5,149 nucleotides of DNA, taken from positions 1 through 5,149 of the forward strand of contig JBKJJS010000474.1 in NCBI GenBank assembly GCA_046597895.1. Reading direction: 5' to 3'. The position numbers were made by a program, and so were the translations under genes. This document shows positions 5,113-5,149 of the stretch, piece by piece; within the stretch, counting starts at the first letter, position 1; each line of letters begins with the position of its first letter. The stretch comes from WLJO01 sp046597895. Its GTDB lineage: Bacteria; Actinomycetota; Acidimicrobiia; Acidimicrobiales; Ilumatobacteraceae. The notes beneath the pieces are model-generated. The model had not been told where the DNA came from. It was given only the letters and a program-made list of their open reading frames with translations, and ran no database searches.

Positions 5113-5149
5113 CAGGGGGGTTTAAGCCCCCCGCGTCTGCCAATTCCGC
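5075..5149 (-). tRNA. tRNA-Leu, anticodon UAA (5' end cut by the window)
   Basis: In minus sense the window edge enters the D arm (GCGGAATTGGCAGACGC). Then come the anticodon stem GGGGG/CCCCC with loop CTTAAAC (anticodon TAA), a long variable arm with stem GGAG/CTCC, the T-arm ACGGG-TTCGAGT-CCCGT, and the acceptor strand CCCGGGC with discriminator A. The long variable arm and anticodon identify leucine, reading UUA. About ten 5' bases, including the acceptor 5' strand, lie outside the window. CCA is not encoded. In Streptomyces the equivalent tRNA is bldA, which controls expression of the rare genes containing UUA; whether this host uses it that way is unknown. Confidence 0.95.

Noticed and set aside
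1..5149. CRISPR array, insertion sequence ends, or a second attachment site
   Set aside because: No spaced identical repeats, transposase, terminal inverted repeats, or second copy of the tRNA 3' end were seen in the window.

Overview
The window looks like the integrase end of a mobile element in a high-GC actinobacterium. The evidence is the very GC-rich third codon positions, GTG and TTG starts, a class II tRNA-Leu with anticodon UAA at the right edge, and an excisionase/integrase pair transcribed away from the 3' end of that tRNA. A tyrosine recombinase beside a tRNA 3' end is the usual layout for an element integrated at a tRNA gene. The second attachment site is not in the window, so the element continues to the left.

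Right part, read on the minus strand from 5149 down to 2564: a truncated tRNA-Leu(UAA), an AT-rich tract, a cluster of helically spaced GGGGGCC repeats, a small excisionase-like protein with two winged-helix DNA-binding segments, and a complete tyrosine integrase. These are followed by a HigB/Gp49-like toxin whose start overlaps the integrase stop, and by an XRE (HigA-like) antitoxin. The genes overlap or nearly touch and read as one operon. The toxin carries an apparent one-base frameshift. The antitoxin is intact, has its own promoter with a palindromic operator, and contains the only in-frame TTA leucine codon I found in the genes that look intact. TTA is the codon read by the tRNA at the edge of the element.

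Left part, read on the plus strand from 1 to 2522: the tail of an unidentified gene, an unidentified acidic protein, an XRE plus ImmA/IrrE zinc-protease fusion, and a TIGR02391/Hypoth_Ymh-like protein. They are packed with gaps of 3 to 8 bases. The layout suggests a regulatory or defence cassette: a DNA-binding protease sensor next to a possible HEPN-type effector. The two operons converge on a strong hairpin at 2524-2557.

Most of the cargo looks damaged. The unidentified gene seems to change frame near its start. The ImmA gene has lost an internal segment and changed frame, and its proper C-terminus is still readable in another frame. The TIGR02391 protein lacks its conserved C-terminal motif. 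The toxin is frameshifted. The integration genes are intact. Either the cargo is decaying, or the sequence contains indel errors; a read-level check would separate these.
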